From: Epiperipatus broadwayi
Taxonomy: Eukaryota; Onychophora; Udeonychophora; Euonychophora; Peripatidae
Length of the DNA: 64,000 nucleotides
Assembly (NCBI GenBank): GCA_028023455.1
Contig: JAQFVV010000050.1
Span: 3,910,626-3,974,625, forward strand
Reading direction: 5' to 3'
In this document: positions 13,789-26,949 of the stretch, in pieces
Layout of the letters: each line of letters begins with the position of its first letter
Position numbering within the stretch: position 1 is the first letter of the stretch
The notes under the pieces: generated by a model
What the model was told of the DNA's origin: nothing
Seen by the model: the letters and a program-made list of their open reading frames with translations, nothing else
Databases searched by the model: none
Made by a program: the position numbers and the translations under genes

Positions 13789-16099
13789 ATGAGTGGTTCT
13801 AAGAAACGTTTAGAATCATCGACGCTCAATAGAAAAGAATCTTCGAATGTAAACAAAAAAACAAATGTTAAAAGTGACTCTTTAATGCATTGTTCAAGCT
13901 CTGTCATTAATAGATCAAAAGCTTCAAGTATGCAAGATTTAACAAGAGCAGATAGTTTAAAACCGCTTTTTAAAGTTAAAAATGTCTCTAATAAAATTCA
14001 GAATATCAATGCTAAAAAGAAAATGCTATCCGTGACTTCTAATGCGAATTCAAGTTGCCAAAAAAATAGAGACATTCAAAAGACTAACAACATATATATT
14101 TTTGATGGATCTAAAAAAAAAATTTCTTTACAAGCCAGTGGACATGATTTTATCTCACATAGAACACGCTCACGGGTAAAAGATTATGCCAAATTAAATG
14201 ATATGCATTCTTCTAATAAAGATTTATTGAAGCAGCTATCTCCAAGGCATAATAATTTAAAGACTGTTGCTAGTTCTTCTTTGTCCAAGCCTTTGCAGAC
14301 CTTGCACCATAAAAAAATTATCAGTTTCAGTTGGTGATATTACCACTACATCATCTGACTTGGAGTATAATATCAGGTCTTATGAAACATTACTAGCCAA
14401 AGATAAATCTCAAGTAATGGATGTTGCTTTGCAGGCAAATTGTGTTGTAGCAGATGTAAACTCTAACAAAGTAAAAAACATTCATTTAGAAACTTCTGAT
14501 TTAATTACTTCTGGTTTGCCTCTATCTTATAGTAAACTATCAATGTATTTGCCTGCAGTACCACAATTTTCTTTTGCTTCTAATGCCATTCAACATTCTA
14601 TGAAACAGAATTTGAGATCTTTGCATTTGAATGATTTTTCATTATCTGATACTCTTTTACATTGTTCTGAATCTAATTCTTTGAATGGAAATTTGCCTCT
14701 TTCAGATAAAAAGACTTCAGTTCAGAAACAGGATATTTCCTTTCCTACTTTGAAAGAAAATACAACACAAGTGTATAATATTCAGGTTAAAAAGAAAAGT
14801 TATGCTCATGTTCTTAATAATAATGTACTCTCTGAACTTTCACAATCACAGTCAGACAAATTTGGTTATTTAGATCTGAATGATGAAGAACAAATAATGT
14901 CAGATTTTTCTGCAGATACATCCATATTGAAATTCTCTAATCATAAAGATTTGGTTGATGAACATCAAAATATAAGTGTTCAAATTAATTCTAGGATACC
15001 AGTGGTTTTATTCAATTCTTTTTTACACTTTTCTAATAGCAATACTTTGATTCTCACAACTACAGATAGTAATTGTCAGCTTTATAACTTCCCTATTGAT
15101 GAGTTTTTCTAGTTGTTGAAGGATTTGAAACTTGGTGATGCTATCAAGAGGCTATATCATCACCCTAATAAACGATACATCATATTGGAGTTTCATAATG
15201 TCTTGGAGAAGGAAAAGTTTAGAAGACAACAGCTTTTATTAAATCACAGATTTTTAGTTGTTATTGATATGGACAGACCTAGGCTAGCTTTTGGTCTTGC
15301 GAGAAATTGTTATTGCAATTTTGGAGCTAAGGATCTTCAGAGGCAATGTTCTAATTTAGGTGAAATAACTCAATTTAAATATCTTACTGAGAAAAGAGTT
15401 GGTTTAGAGTCCAGCAACTCAGCTGCTTTTACTTTAAAGTTAAATAAAGGTCTTGCTTTAATTGATATTCCATCTACTTTAGAGACTGATAAAGGTCCAA
15501 TACATATCTTTATCAAAGGTTTGCAACCTCAATGTTTTGTTTGTAAGGAGAGGACTCATCTTGTTAAAGAGTGTCCAAAGGGGTTTTGCAATATTTGCAA
15601 GCTTAAGAAAACATGTACTCATAGATGTAGTCCTAAAGTTTTGCAAGATTTGCAAAAGCAGCATTTCAGTGAACATATCACTGTGCAACAATCTGATGTT
15701 AATCTTTCATCTCCGCCACAAGTTTCTAATGATTTAAGTAAGAAGGTCAGTGGGTCTGTTGTTTCTATTCTGACTGACATTACTCATTCATCACTTGACT
15801 CATCTCATACAGTTCAAAACGAGGATATGTTATTGAAGGAGAATAGGTTTAACATTCAGTCTACTCTTGGTTGTTCATCTTTGCAAGATCAAGCACTTAT
15901 AACTGATATTAGTTCTTCTAACAATAAAAGGAAGATTTATGATTCTTCAGAGTCTCAACTTGAAAATAATTTTTCTAATCCTGATTCTGATACTGCACCC
16001 TCTGTCTTGAAAACTAATTTGACTAGACGTTCAAAGAGTTCTAGGAAAAAGGACCTTAAAAAAGTAAATGGTCAGGAGATAAAAGTTCTCAGCAGTTAG
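13789..16099 (+). pseudogene. A2 ORF1 (zinc-knuckle RNA-binding protein), two visible breaks
   Basis: ORF1 starts at ATG 13789 (MSGSKKRLES). A frameshift in the A7 run at about 14313-14319 moves the reading into a second frame, which continues from about 14320 to a TAG at 15110-15112 and then runs on in the same frame to 16099. The N-terminal half is Ser/Lys/Asn-rich and low in structure. The central block (about 15120-15500) has the look of the RRM-like segment of Tx1/L1 ORF1s. It is followed by knuckles CFVCKERTHLVKEC (from 15536) and CNICKLKKTCTHRC (from 15589). A basic Ser-rich tail closes the protein. The expected role is binding element RNA. The breaks are the A-run indel and one nonsense codon. 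Confidence 0.75.
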
Positions 16100-16229
16100 A
16101 TCTTTCGCTGTCATCTTCTCCTCAAAATGATTCTATTTTTACTTTAAATAATGGTCCTTCATCTCCATTATCTCATACTTCTGATCCCAATTCACAAATT
16201 AATCTTATACCCGAATTCTTCACAGATTA

Positions 16230-19200
16230 TTTGCATTAATATTTTTTCATTCAGAAATGCAATTTTCATATTGCATGCTTTGGGGAGACGAAGCTACATA
16301 ATCAGAATGATATCGAATCCGTGATTTAATGCAAAATCTTGGTTCATTTTATTATGTTCCTAATATATCTGCTTCATCTGGTGTCACTTTTCTTGTAAGT
16401 AAGCATCTTGCTTTTAATGATATCAAAATCATGCATTTGGATCATAATTTTTTGATGAACAATATTACATTTGGAAGTTTTACTCTGAATATCATTTATT
16501 TATATGTTAAAAGTGAGTTCCTCTTTGCTCATTCTATATTTAATAAAATTAATTCTCTGTTGTCCTCAAATTCTTATCTAACTATATTTCTTGGTGATTT
16601 CAATATGTGTTACATGCATTTTAATAATAAATTCCTACATCTTTTTAATAGAGTATTTTTATCTGGTGAAGGATATTTTCCTCTTAATGCATTTTCCTTT
16701 TATACTCCTTGCACCACTTCTTTAATTGATATTCTTTACTATTCTCCTGAACTTCACCTTGACATTTCAGCAAAGCTTCAGGTTGTTCCTTTCTCGGATC
16801 ATTTGGCTATGCATGTTGCATTGTTGATTGATACTTCCTTTGTTGCTCAGTCTCATAGTTCTCTTACAATAAGGCTCTTAAATAAATTAACAGCTCCTGC
16901 TTCAATTTTTTCAGAGGCATATATTCTTTTTAGAAAAGTGGATATTCTTTCATTACCTGCCATATCGGCATCGTCTTCTTTTGTTGGTATTCTCAGTTCT
17001 ATTATTAATTCTTATACTAAAAAGACAAAAGGTCCATAGTTTTTACTTAAGCAATTGGATGATATTTCATCCAAACTTTATAATCTTTCTTCTTTTGATT
17101 CTACCATAGAAAATATTATGCAACTTAAAGTGCAGTATCATGATATACAGAAATCTCTTGCTCATTATGTGGCTATTAAATGGTCTAAAATTTTTCTTCA
17201 AAATCATCATAACTGGACATGAAGTTATATTAGATGGGCTTTAGGTGCTTATTCTAAACCTACTCCATTAATGATTGACACAGGAAATAAAGTATGTTCT
17301 GGCCCTATTATGTTGCTTGAACTATGTAATTATTTTAAAACTAAGCTTCAAATGTTGCCTTTTAGAATTGGCGACATCTGGAATGAATCTGAGCTTGATT
17401 CTAGTCATAATATAACTGAAACTATGATTATTCAAAAATTAAATTTTTTTCCAGACAATATACATCCTGGGATTCATGGTATTCCCAGGTTTGCCCTTCT
17501 TCATCTTTCATTTGTTATAGCTCCAATAGTTTGTAATATGGTTGATATTCTAGCTAACAATTTTGTAAATATTCCTGATCTCTATCCGGTGGTGATGGTC
17601 CCTTTTCTTAAGAAGAAATTAACTCCTTCTCCATTATCTAATATTCGTCCTATTTCTATGACACCTCTTTTGATAAAGACTATTGAATCTATTGTTAAAA
17701 ATCATATACAAAATAATATTTATCTTCATTTATGAAAATTTCAATTTGCAAAGAAGGATCATTCAACAACTGAAGCTGTTCAGCCTTTTTTTCTTATTAT
17801 TGAGTATATTAGGCATCATAATAAATCAAAACCTGTGGTCATTCAATTGGACTTCATTAGCCTTTGATTGTGTTCTGCCTTCTGTTTTGTTTCAGACTCT
17901 TCAGGATTATTAGGTTCCTACTCCATATGTCTGTATTATAGCCATATTTCTACTTAACAGGTCCATCTTTACTTCATTGGATGGTAAACTTGCAGATGGT
18001 TTTTGTCCGCATCTCTCAGTGCCACAGGGATCTCCTCTTGCCACATTATGTTTTATTACATATTTAAATCTGTTACTTTTACAGATAGAATCTAAACTGC
18101 CTGGTATCTATGTTCCTGCTCTTAAACAGACTATTCATCATATTTGTTATGTTGATGATGTCTCTGTCTTTCTTCCTGATAAATCTTTTCTTCCGGCTTT
18201 GTTGCAAATATTAGACTCTTTTTCTAATACTTTTAATCTTCATATTAATGTTACAAAATCCACAATGTGGAAAATTAAATCTGATTTATCAATTATTTCC
18301 ACTTTCACAGCCAAGCCTCAGTCTTTCCTTGGTTTTCCAATAGTTTTATCTCGTTCAGTAATTACAAGGCAGATTCAAAATATTATTATTGATAAAACAA
18401 AAAGGATAGTTGCATCACTTGTTAATATAAATATTTCACATATGGGTAAGGTTACACTCTTGAACTCTTTGGTATATTCAAGGCTTAGTTATTATTTACC
18501 AATTATTAGGCCAACAAAGCGTTTTGAGAGGGCTATAAATTCACTTTGTTCAAAATTATTTTGGAAAAACAAGGTTGTAGCCATCAGTATTGCTAAAATT
18601 CAAATGCTAAAGCTTTTAAATGGTCTAGGTTTGCACTCGGTCTCAACTCTATATCTTCAGAGATCCATATCTTTTCTTCATGTAACTTGTCTAAAGCTTG
18701 CTCAGTTATCCCTTTCTTTGGTTATTGATCCTACAGATATGCCACCTCCATTTCCAAGTTATTGGATTGCTGATTTATGGAAGTCAGTTATTAAGTCAAT
18801 ACCCTTGGTTCAAGTTGTGCTTGATGGGAAATTGTCATTATGGGATGTTTATAAATTAAAATTTCCACATTATATTCCTCTTTTGACTTCATTAGGTGTT
18901 TCAAATAAAGTTCTCTTGCATAAAATGAAACTTTTTTCATTGAAGCAAGACATGTTGATTTTGTACTTAAACTAAATTTAAATGCACTCCCAACAAGTTA
19001 TTTTTTAGTGACCAGCAGAGGCTTAATTAGGATTTCGTTTCAGTGTCAGTTGTGTAGATTATATGATGAGACAATTCTCCATATTTTCTATTTCTGTCCT
19101 GCTCTTAAGTCGATTAGGGACTTTATTGTTGCGAATGTCTCTCTGGATCCTAGGAATGCTCTTTCTGTTTCTAACAATCTTAAGAAGGGATCGTTTGCAG

Positions 19201-19325
19201 CAATAAGATTATCTATCTTTATAACATTTTCTTTATGGTTGACACATTGCAGGCTCATCTTTGGTCATTCTCAGGACTCGGCTCTAAGTGTCTTTATTAA
19301 ACTTCTTGATCAAGTCAAGCAGTGA
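16230..19325 (+). pseudogene. A2 ORF2 (endonuclease-RT) remnant
   Basis: The endonuclease opening seen in A1 (SVNVRGL to FRRQA) is missing; recognisable sequence starts with the GETKLHNQ block near 16285. GDFN lies near 16592 and SDH near 16796, inside the open stretch 16329-17039. The RT starts in 17271-17735 (HPGIHGIPRF, NIRPISMTPLLIKTIE). Motif A (QLDF, near 17840) keeps its aspartate but is split by an indel before AFDCV. PQGSPLATL and YVDDVSVF are in the long open stretch 17977-18975, with TDMPPP near 18735. The C-terminal knuckle CQLCRLYDETILHIFYFC starts near 19037, and the protein ends at 19323-19325. Stops and frameshifts lie near 17037, 17735, 17910 and 18973. Confidence 0.8.
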
Positions 19326-19515
19326 GACTCTCTGCTTTCGCCTGTGAGTCTACATGATGATACTTGGGTGAAAGTTTTATTTTCCTCTTAATCTTATTAA
19401 GATACCCTTTTCTCTACATTGACTTTTTCAAGTTTCATTCTGAATGCTATGTAAATTTTTATAAAGTTTAACTGTATATTACTATGTTACTATGTTTAAT
19501 AAATTTATTTTAAAA

Positions 19516-19730
19516 CAACTAAGTAAATTAACATTTAAAAAAAAACATGTAGTGTTGCTTTGATTTCAGGCCAAGACAGATTATTGCATGGGAACACTGT
19601 AGATATGTAAATAAAGAAAAACCAATATTAGTAAGTTGAAAATGAAATTATGTCATTAGCCAATTAAGTTTTCAGTTGTATAAAGTCCTTGTTATTCATT
19701 AGAAACACTGAACCTGGTATTTGAAGCTAA

Positions 19731-19732
<2 letters not shown>
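19516..19732. other. Short unassigned spacer
   Basis: AT-rich flank between the 3' end of A2 and the (AT)n tract into which element G inserted. Nothing recognisable is present. Confidence 0.3.
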
Positions 19733-19785
<53 letters not shown>

Positions 19786-19789
19786 TGTT

Positions 19790-19820
<31 letters not shown>
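19733..19820. repeat. (AT)n microsatellite, insertion site of element G
   Basis: Two AT-dinucleotide runs separated by AAATATGTTACA (about 19781-19792). The second run ends exactly where the 5' LTR starts with TGTAACC. The matching AT run resumes immediately after the 3' LTR at 31741, so the target was this dinucleotide tract. Confidence 0.9.
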
Positions 19821-19823
<3 letters not shown>

Positions 19824-22800
19824 AACCTAGTATTATTGACACTTGGTTTACTTGGCATTATTTCTGCAGGAAAACAATGCTATTCTTTAAAGAAATAAAA
19901 AGATAAAATAACAATAGTAATAATTGATTAATAAAGTATGCTATTCACTCACTTTGGCATGTTTTGGGTGAATAACTAATAGATTTAATAACTCAATGTC
20001 ATTTTGAAAGAGAGAACATGAATAATTTAATTGAGATATTAATAATTAGAGCAAATTAATATGGTATAAAAGCTAAACAGTAATTGATTTTGGATGGGTA
20101 GAGGGGAGAGGGGATGAGTATCTTATCATAAAGTACAATAACTTCTGGTAATTTCTTTTTGTAAAAAAAAAAAAATAAAAAAAAATAAAAAAAATAAAAA
20201 ATATAATGTTTAAAGAATTATACATCACTGATTGTTAATTTAATGTATTTATTATTTTTTTTTTATATTGTCAAATTACTTTGTAATCCAGGTAAATAAT
20301 ACTAAAACTATATGATTGTAATAGGTTTTTCCTTTCTTTTGTTTATGTTATAATCAAATGATTATTTTTCTGGAAGAGGTCGCTAAAGTAAAAAAAAAAA
20401 AAACAACAACAAAACGAAACAACCAATTTCATAATCAAGATCATTTTTTTGAAAAATATATAGTCTGCTTTTAGTTTTCAAGGAAGGAACAGTGCTGAAA
20501 TTTGGTAACTCAATTTTTTCATTTTATTTTGCAGAAATAAATGTAATCAAAGTAAAATTTTAATAATATAATGTGTGGCTAAATTTTTTTGATAAGATAT
20601 CCTGATTTTCTTTGCCATCTACCTATTTAAAGACCTTTTATACTTAAAAGTTTATTGTCTCACGCTAAAGTTCAAAAATGACAGAATTAACTAAGGGAAT
20701 CACGAAAAGTGTTATTATGTCTAAATTAAGGAAGATAAATGATTTCCAAGTGAGAAATAATTATTTATTAACTTTATGTCATTTATTGATATTTTCTTGG
20801 TATATAAAAAAAAAAAAAATAATTGAAAGAAATATTTTGAAACCAAGGAAAATCAACTAGAAACATTTTCGCGCTCTTTCTCAATATTGTCTGCCTTTAC
20901 AAGTAATGTAGTTACATACGTTAAAATATGTTTTATTCACCAAAAATTGTCTGGAAATAATAATAATGATAAATAAGATTAAATTATGCACCTGTATATT
21001 TTTTTTAAAAAAATATAAAAAAAAATATAAACTTTCTCAGAGTAAATATAGGAAAAGTTATATAGGGGCATTCTTACGGAGAAGTTACCGTTAAAAAAAT
21101 TTATAATTCCTAAAGTATGAACAAAACCAAATATCTTAGTGACTTAATGATAAAAATAAATGATATATTATATTATACATCAGTTGGAATTATTAAAACT
21201 TCATGTACAAGTAAATTGACTGCAGTTATTATCATAATAATCTCTCGGAAAACTGCGCATTTTCGTCCATAAGTAAGCTAGCTAATAAGTATACATATCG
21301 TCAATAAAAAAAAATATTGTGTATGTTTATCATCTATAGTCAAATATTCATCTATATTAGAAGTCTATTTTTTTTTTTTGGATCCCAAAATTGTAGTAGT
21401 TTAATTCAAGTAAGAATTAATCTTCAATTCTGCTATATGTTTCTTTACCTAATTTATTAAATGCACAAAATAAGAGAAAACTTTTATTTAAAGGAAATAA
21501 TACCATGTGTTTACTGTTTTTAAACTTGCTTCATGAAATACAACTGGATAAAGCTCTTCACCTGGACCAATTGCTCAACAGAAAAACATTTTCTAATGAG
21601 AGAGTATGCACTTGTTAATTAATGATTGTTTAAAACTAAGTTATAAATGATATGTATTTTTTTTATATCACATAGATTAAAGTCTGTATGGTCAAGTGAT
21701 ATTTAATAGCCTTGTAATGACAAAGGTATGTTTTAATATAATTATTATAGGTTAAGTTGATATTTAACACGAAAGAAAAAAAAAATCTATAAAATATGTT
21801 TTAATTATTACATACAATTGTAGGTAGAAATTTTGTATGTTAGATACGTAAAAGAAAAATATTTAGATATTTAAGGGGTAAAATAAATATTGAAAATTAT
21901 CAGAAGTAACTAAAAAAAAAAAAAATGCTATAACAAAATATTTCTTGTTAAAGTTTTGAAACGAATTTATACTGTATTAATTGAGGAATTTATTCCTAAT
22001 TATTCTTAAATAACACATCCACTTTATTTAGTTTAAGATAGTATGCTACCAACTATTTTGAATGTTCCTTTATTAAAATTAAAATTATTATACTTTTATT
22101 CTATGATGTCCATTGATTTCAGATGTTGATCAAAGTATACCCGGTAACATAAGTTTATTATAATCAGTGTATTTACTTATCCTGCCCAGATATAGCATTG
22201 GTATATGCTTAATATTCACATAGGTAATAATTATAATGTATTTATTTTGTGGGATGAAAAATGATCTCCCTAAAAGCTTTGTTTTCCATGAGAGGAAGAT
22301 TTTAAATATAATGTTCGGGTATGTTTATAGCCCAAGTGATCGATTCTCATTGATAGGACGATCAAGAATTTATCTAGCATTTAGTATGTTTCATTCATTT
22401 AAATCCCAGGAGAGGATTGTATTTGGTGTGTGTTCGTTGTATGCCCAAGTAAGAGGCAAGAAACCACCAAAATATTTTAATGTAGTAGATTACTTTACAA
22501 ACCTTCGTGGTTATTCCATATTCCTCATGTGAAAATAAAGATAGCTCCACCATGGAAGGTGTTGATTATTGTGCTTAATTTTGAAAGTTCGGGCAAGATA
22601 AAGGTTATATTGGAGGTGTTAGTTCCTCAAGATCCACTTTAGTATAAATAGTGCGTTAGTAACTAAGATCAATATCTGTATTGTGCTGCTAAATATTGCT
22701 AGTATTTGACAAGTAAATCAATGGAGAAAGTAATTAAAATTGCGTAATTTAAAATGCTTATTTACTGAAGGAATATTCAAATGCAATATTTAATTCTGGT

Positions 22801-24178
22801 TAGTAATTAAATAATACTCATATTTTAAAATTATACGTATGAATAAAATTTGTATCATAACTTAAGTTAGCATTAAGTTAAATGTAAGATGGTAAGTGTA
22901 ACTTCTGATAGCTGGCCTATAATTAGAATAGGTTATCCCATTAAAGACCATAAATAAAGTAAATGTATTAGAAATAAATTTAATATTTTGCGTATTGCAT
23001 ATGATTGGATTAATCATTTTTTTTAAAAAAAAAAATGAACAAAAAAAATAGTTAGTCAATAATTTTGAATAAAAGCTTCTACAAGGTTATCAAAATTTAA
23101 TAAACAATGTATTGGTAATGAAATGTATTTTTAGTTAATCAATCCATATGATTGCATACAGGAGAAGTAGTAACCTATAGTCCATAACCAAAAGAGTATA
23201 CAGATTAATGTCAGTTATATTTTATATTTTTGTATTACTATGGGATTATTGAATAAATGTTCATATATTTTTTTTTGTGATAATAATAAATTATAGTCTT
23301 GTTAAAATTTGTTGTAGATTCATTTTTTTTGTTTTTATATGCTAAATATAAGTGTTTGCACAATATTTGCAAAACCTTTTCTTGAGTCCGAAATCATTCC
23401 AAATTCTTAAAAACTTAATATACCAGATAAATAAAGTTAAGCAGATCGGAATATGTCATTATATTTTAGTTTAATGATAATTATTTATGGAGTTGAAAAC
23501 TTAAGACTAAACATTCACCTTTGTATAAAAAAAAAAAATGAATTTATTCCCAAACCATTAACTTTGGTTGCACATTATTCCATTCCCATTTAGTTAAATT
23601 GTCTAAGTAATAAATCTTAGTTATATTATTGTGTTGTCATGGATGATGGAAGGACACAAAAAGCACCCTTGTCTTTTTATTATTCTGACTGAGATTCTGA
23701 AAAAAAAAAAAAAGGGCTGTGTTATTCAAAATTATACGTCATTATTGAATAGAATTATCATCTCTTTAAATAATATAGCAGTGGATATGAGAGATGAAGA
23801 CACATTGAATTTAAGTAAAATAAATGTTTCCTATAGCCGACCAGAATGCCAGTCATATGCGACAACACAATACTGCCGAGCATTTCCTTACATGAAACAA
23901 AGAACCCTGAGATTAATATTATTATAATTATTCTTTAAATTAATAAGTGATCAATTATTGTTGTTATTACAATCGTGGCATGGCTTAAGAGAATTGAATG
24001 TACAATTGTATTATATGAAAGGTATTTTAGATCATATTGGAAAATTAATGGATATGTTGCTTTTATTTTGGTTGCCTTAACCACAACCTGAAAAATTAGT
24101 GTCACAAGTGCAAATAAACTAAACTAATAAATAAAGAGTTAGAAATAAAAATAAATTTCTAATAAATACTGGGTTAGA
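19821..24178 (+). repeat. 5' LTR of element G (4358 bp)
   Basis: Starts TGTAACC and ends GGTTAGA; the reverse complement of the end is TCTAACC, a 7-base imperfect terminal inversion. It therefore ends GA, not the canonical CA. It contains homopolymer-rich, non-coding DNA. Its few open frames (for example 22236-22532) are not preserved in the 3' LTR and are not taken as genes. Poly(A)-signal-like AATAAA motifs lie near 24127-24135, and a TATA-type promoter candidate lies at 22643. Confidence 0.92.
22643..22680 (+). promoter_or_regulatory. Candidate LTR promoter: TATA box and initiator
   Basis: TATAAATAG at 22643-22651, followed 28 bases after its first T by the A of a TCAAT-type initiator (22669-22673). 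The same arrangement is in the 3' LTR at 30201. If used, U3 is about 2.85 kb and R-U5 about 1.5 kb. This is inference from motif and spacing only. Confidence 0.4.
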
Positions 24179-24180
24179 AA

Positions 24181-24198
24181 TGGCCGCCCAACTACAGG
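24181..24198 (+). promoter_or_regulatory. Candidate primer-binding site of element G
   Basis: Begins with TGG (complement of tRNA CCA), two bases after the 5' LTR end, and reads TGGCCGCCCAACTACAGG. The GCCCAAC core recalls tRNA-Lys-type primer sites, with an extra C after TGGC. The tRNA identity is tentative. Confidence 0.6.
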
Positions 24199-24754
24199 GG
24201 CCATCGATGGCTATAGCTGGCCACGAGGAATTTAGTAGACTTTTCTTGAAGTCAATATTAATATTGTTTGCACTTGAATGGATTAGTTATTCATTGATTA
24301 AAAATATTTGCCAATAATGAATTGTTTTAGCCATAAGATATTATGTGAATATCTATTATATGATCTAATCTTTTGCCACTGAAAAATAAATAATTAAGTT
24401 GTCAGTTTAGGATGTTGTGGTCTGTAGGCAATTCCATAAAACACTGTAATGATTTTATCATTTATGATGATCTGTTTGTCTGGTCTTGTGATTGGCACTT
24501 ATGCTATATTACATAATATCTAATGAGATTTATATGGACCAAGAAGCATGTGAAAAAAAAAAGCATATTTAGTAGTTAATGTTGGAGCTTTAGGGATATT
24601 AAATGTCAGAGCATAGTTTTTGGTGTAGATTGTTTTTGGTAGGAGAGGCATGGAGGCAGGATGTCTTGTCAATAATTTCTTATCGATAAATTTATTAATA
24701 GTTCATTGCTAATATTTCAGTACTGTTAAATACTAAAAGAGTTAGAATTTTAAT
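24199..24754 (+). other. Leader between primer site and gag
   Basis: About 555 bases of untranslated leader with no open frame that I would call. It would contain any packaging signal of the element. Confidence 0.5.
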
Positions 24755-26901
24755 ATGAGTGAAAACAAAGATAATCATAGTATTTCTGAGGATTTGGGAG
24801 GATCCCAAGAGTTACAATCCCCTGATACACAGACTCCATATTTTAGTGTACAATTAAAAGAGGAAGGGGAAGATTTGGATATAGCTAACCCAGAAGAAGC
24901 CACAATAATAAAGGGAAAACATGAAAATGAGCCAGATCAATTAATGAGAAATACATTGGAGGAATTCTTGAAAAAATTAGAAAAATCAAATAGTGAATTA
25001 AAAAATCAAATAGTGAATTGAAAAGTCAGATACAAAACTCAAATAGTGAATTAAAACAATCAAATAGTGAATTGAAAAGTCAGATACAAAACTCAAATAG
25101 TGAATTAAAACAATCAAATAGTGAATTAAAAAGTCAGATACAAAATTTAAATATTAAATTAGAGAATCAAATGCAGGAGATCAAAGAGACATCTCAAAAT
25201 CAAGTACAGGAGATAAAGGACTTAAGGGAAGATTTGAGAAATCATGTAGAAGAATCAAAATTGGCCTCTGAAAAGCTGGAAATAAGAATAAGGAAAGAGA
25301 TCGAAACAAATTCTGAAAGGGCAGAAAATATGATTGAGGCTATCCAGCAGGACTTTAAAAGTCAATATATTGTATTAAACAATGAAGTACAGGAAATAAG
25401 AAATTATCAAAAGGAAACAGTAGTATTTCAAAGAGAAGTTCAGGATAGAGTTGAATCTATTAAGGGAGAATTAGACAGTGCTAGAAGTGAAGTTAGTAAT
25501 TTGAAAGAGGAAGTTAAAAATATAACTCTAGCACCTGACAATGTAGTGAAAGGATGTCAGAGCCAGATTACCACATTAATAGCTAAACTAGAAACTCAAG
25601 AGTTGACCCAATGTGAGATTAATCAAAATCTAGAAAGTGAGCTAAGTCAAGTTATGGGAAGAGTAGAAAATTTTAATGATATAATAAAGAGTAATGCACA
25701 GCTATTACATAATAATCTCCAAGATGAAATAGGGGAATTAATGACTCAGTGTGAGAGTAAAGTCTATCAAAGGTTAGAAGATAAATTCGGGATAGATAAA
25801 GATGAAACTATTAACCAATTGGAACAACAGATTAAACACTTAAATGTAGGCCTAAAAGATAGTTCAAAGAGAATAGACTGTGAATGGCAGAACTATAAGT
25901 TAGAATTAGAGAGTCGAATGCAAGCTATAGACTATAATAGGGATAATTTTACAAAAAGTAAAAAAGTTGTTCAAAGTAAAGGTTTATCTGAAACTCAAGT
26001 AAAGGAAACAAATAATGGTCATAATAACCAAGTAATATCTGAGTTACATACGGTAATTAATCCAGTAGAATCAATATACGATCCATTAAATGAGGCTAGA
26101 AGTAAAGTCATGCTAGAGCCAGAAAGTAATAGCTCCATGGCCTTAAAATTCTTAAAAATAAAATTTTTTAGAGGTGAATATCTGGAGAATCCACACGAGT
26201 ATCTCCAGAATCTGGAGGAGTTATTCACCTTATGTCATTTATCTGAGATAGAAAAGATTGCTATTGCCGCTAACCATTTGTGTGCAGCATCTAAAGACTG
26301 GTGGCAATCATTATTTATTAAACCAGAAACATATGGAGACTTCAAATATCTTATGTTAGCCAGTTTTTGGGGGGAAGACCACCAAGATAACCTGAGATAT
26401 CAGATATCTCAGGAAAGATATCATGTAAATAAGGGTAGTTATACTCAGTTTTTCAGGAGTCAGGCCATCAAATTGAAAACCTTGACAGCTTATCCTTTAT
26501 CTGAGACACAAATTGTGCGAATAATTTGCCATAATCTGCCGAGGCATATAGAGCAGATCTTGATTGCTGCTGACAGACATACCATAGAAGAGGTAGTAGA
26601 AATTTTAGATTCGTTAGAGACCAGCGATAGGAATATTGATAATAGAATTAGGGTAAATAGAGACACCCATCCGATGGTGAGTAATATCAATTTCGCAGAT
26701 AGGTCACATATGGGAAGGAGGAAGTTAGTTAGAGAAAAAGGATATTATAGGACGAATCCCTATGGTAGACAGAATAGCCACCTCAGTAGGCCAACAGTTA
26801 AGAGTAGAATTCTGAATGAGAATCAGCCTTCTACTAGTGGTATCCCAACAATACCAAAGAAAAATATAAAAGGTAGTAAAAGTAGCGGGGCATTAAATTA
26901 A
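24755..26901 (+). pseudogene. Element G gag, with one frameshift in a coiled-coil repeat
   Basis: The Gag-like protein starts at ATG 24755 (MSENKDNHS). The first frame stops at 25021; a shift of one base inside a repeated block moves reading into the frame that runs to 26901. Residues coded by about 24990-25150 are near-perfect 18-residue repeats (54 bp) of the type SNSELKSQIQNSNSELKQ, a predicted coiled coil that continues with heptad-like Leu/Ile spacing to about 25950. The C-terminal third (about 26130-26640) reads as a Retrotrans_gag capsid region: FFRGEYLENPHEYL, then CAASKDWWQSL, then FRSQAIKLKTL. A basic tail follows, and no CCHC knuckle is present. It would form the particle shell. 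The long coiled-coil extension is unusual for such a capsid. Confidence 0.75.
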
Positions 26902-26949
26902 AAAGGACCTCGCAGGAATGTTCCTCACTTCGGGGCCCTATTTTTAAAC

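Larger units (their letters stand above)
13789..19515 (+). mobile_element. Tx1/L1-like non-LTR retrotransposon A2, decayed
   Basis: Second copy of the A type, less broken than A1, with ORF1 (13789-16099), ORF2 (about 16230-19325) and a 3' end at AATAAATTTATTTTAAAA (19498-19515). Protein similarity to A1 and A3 is clear in the zinc knuckles, the PISMTPLLIKTIE block, the TDMPPP motif and the C-terminal knuckle. The sense strand is T-rich, while A1 and A3 are A-rich on the sense strand. No (TAA)n tail follows; the flank is ordinary AT-rich DNA. Confidence 0.8.

Noticed and set aside
19781-19827. Inverted TTACAATAT...ATATTGTAA around the 5' LTR start, suggesting a TIR element
   Set aside because: The match is mostly AT dinucleotides, and the LTR start is independently fixed by the second copy after the polypurine tract.
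22236-22532. 98-codon open frame in the 5' LTR of element G
   Set aside because: The 3' LTR copy of the same stretch has an in-frame stop, so the frame is not maintained. It has no recognisable domain.
23631-23927. Open frame shared by both LTRs (second copy 31307-31489)
   Set aside because: Conserved only because the LTRs are near-identical. A homopolymer change alters the start, and the product has no recognisable features.
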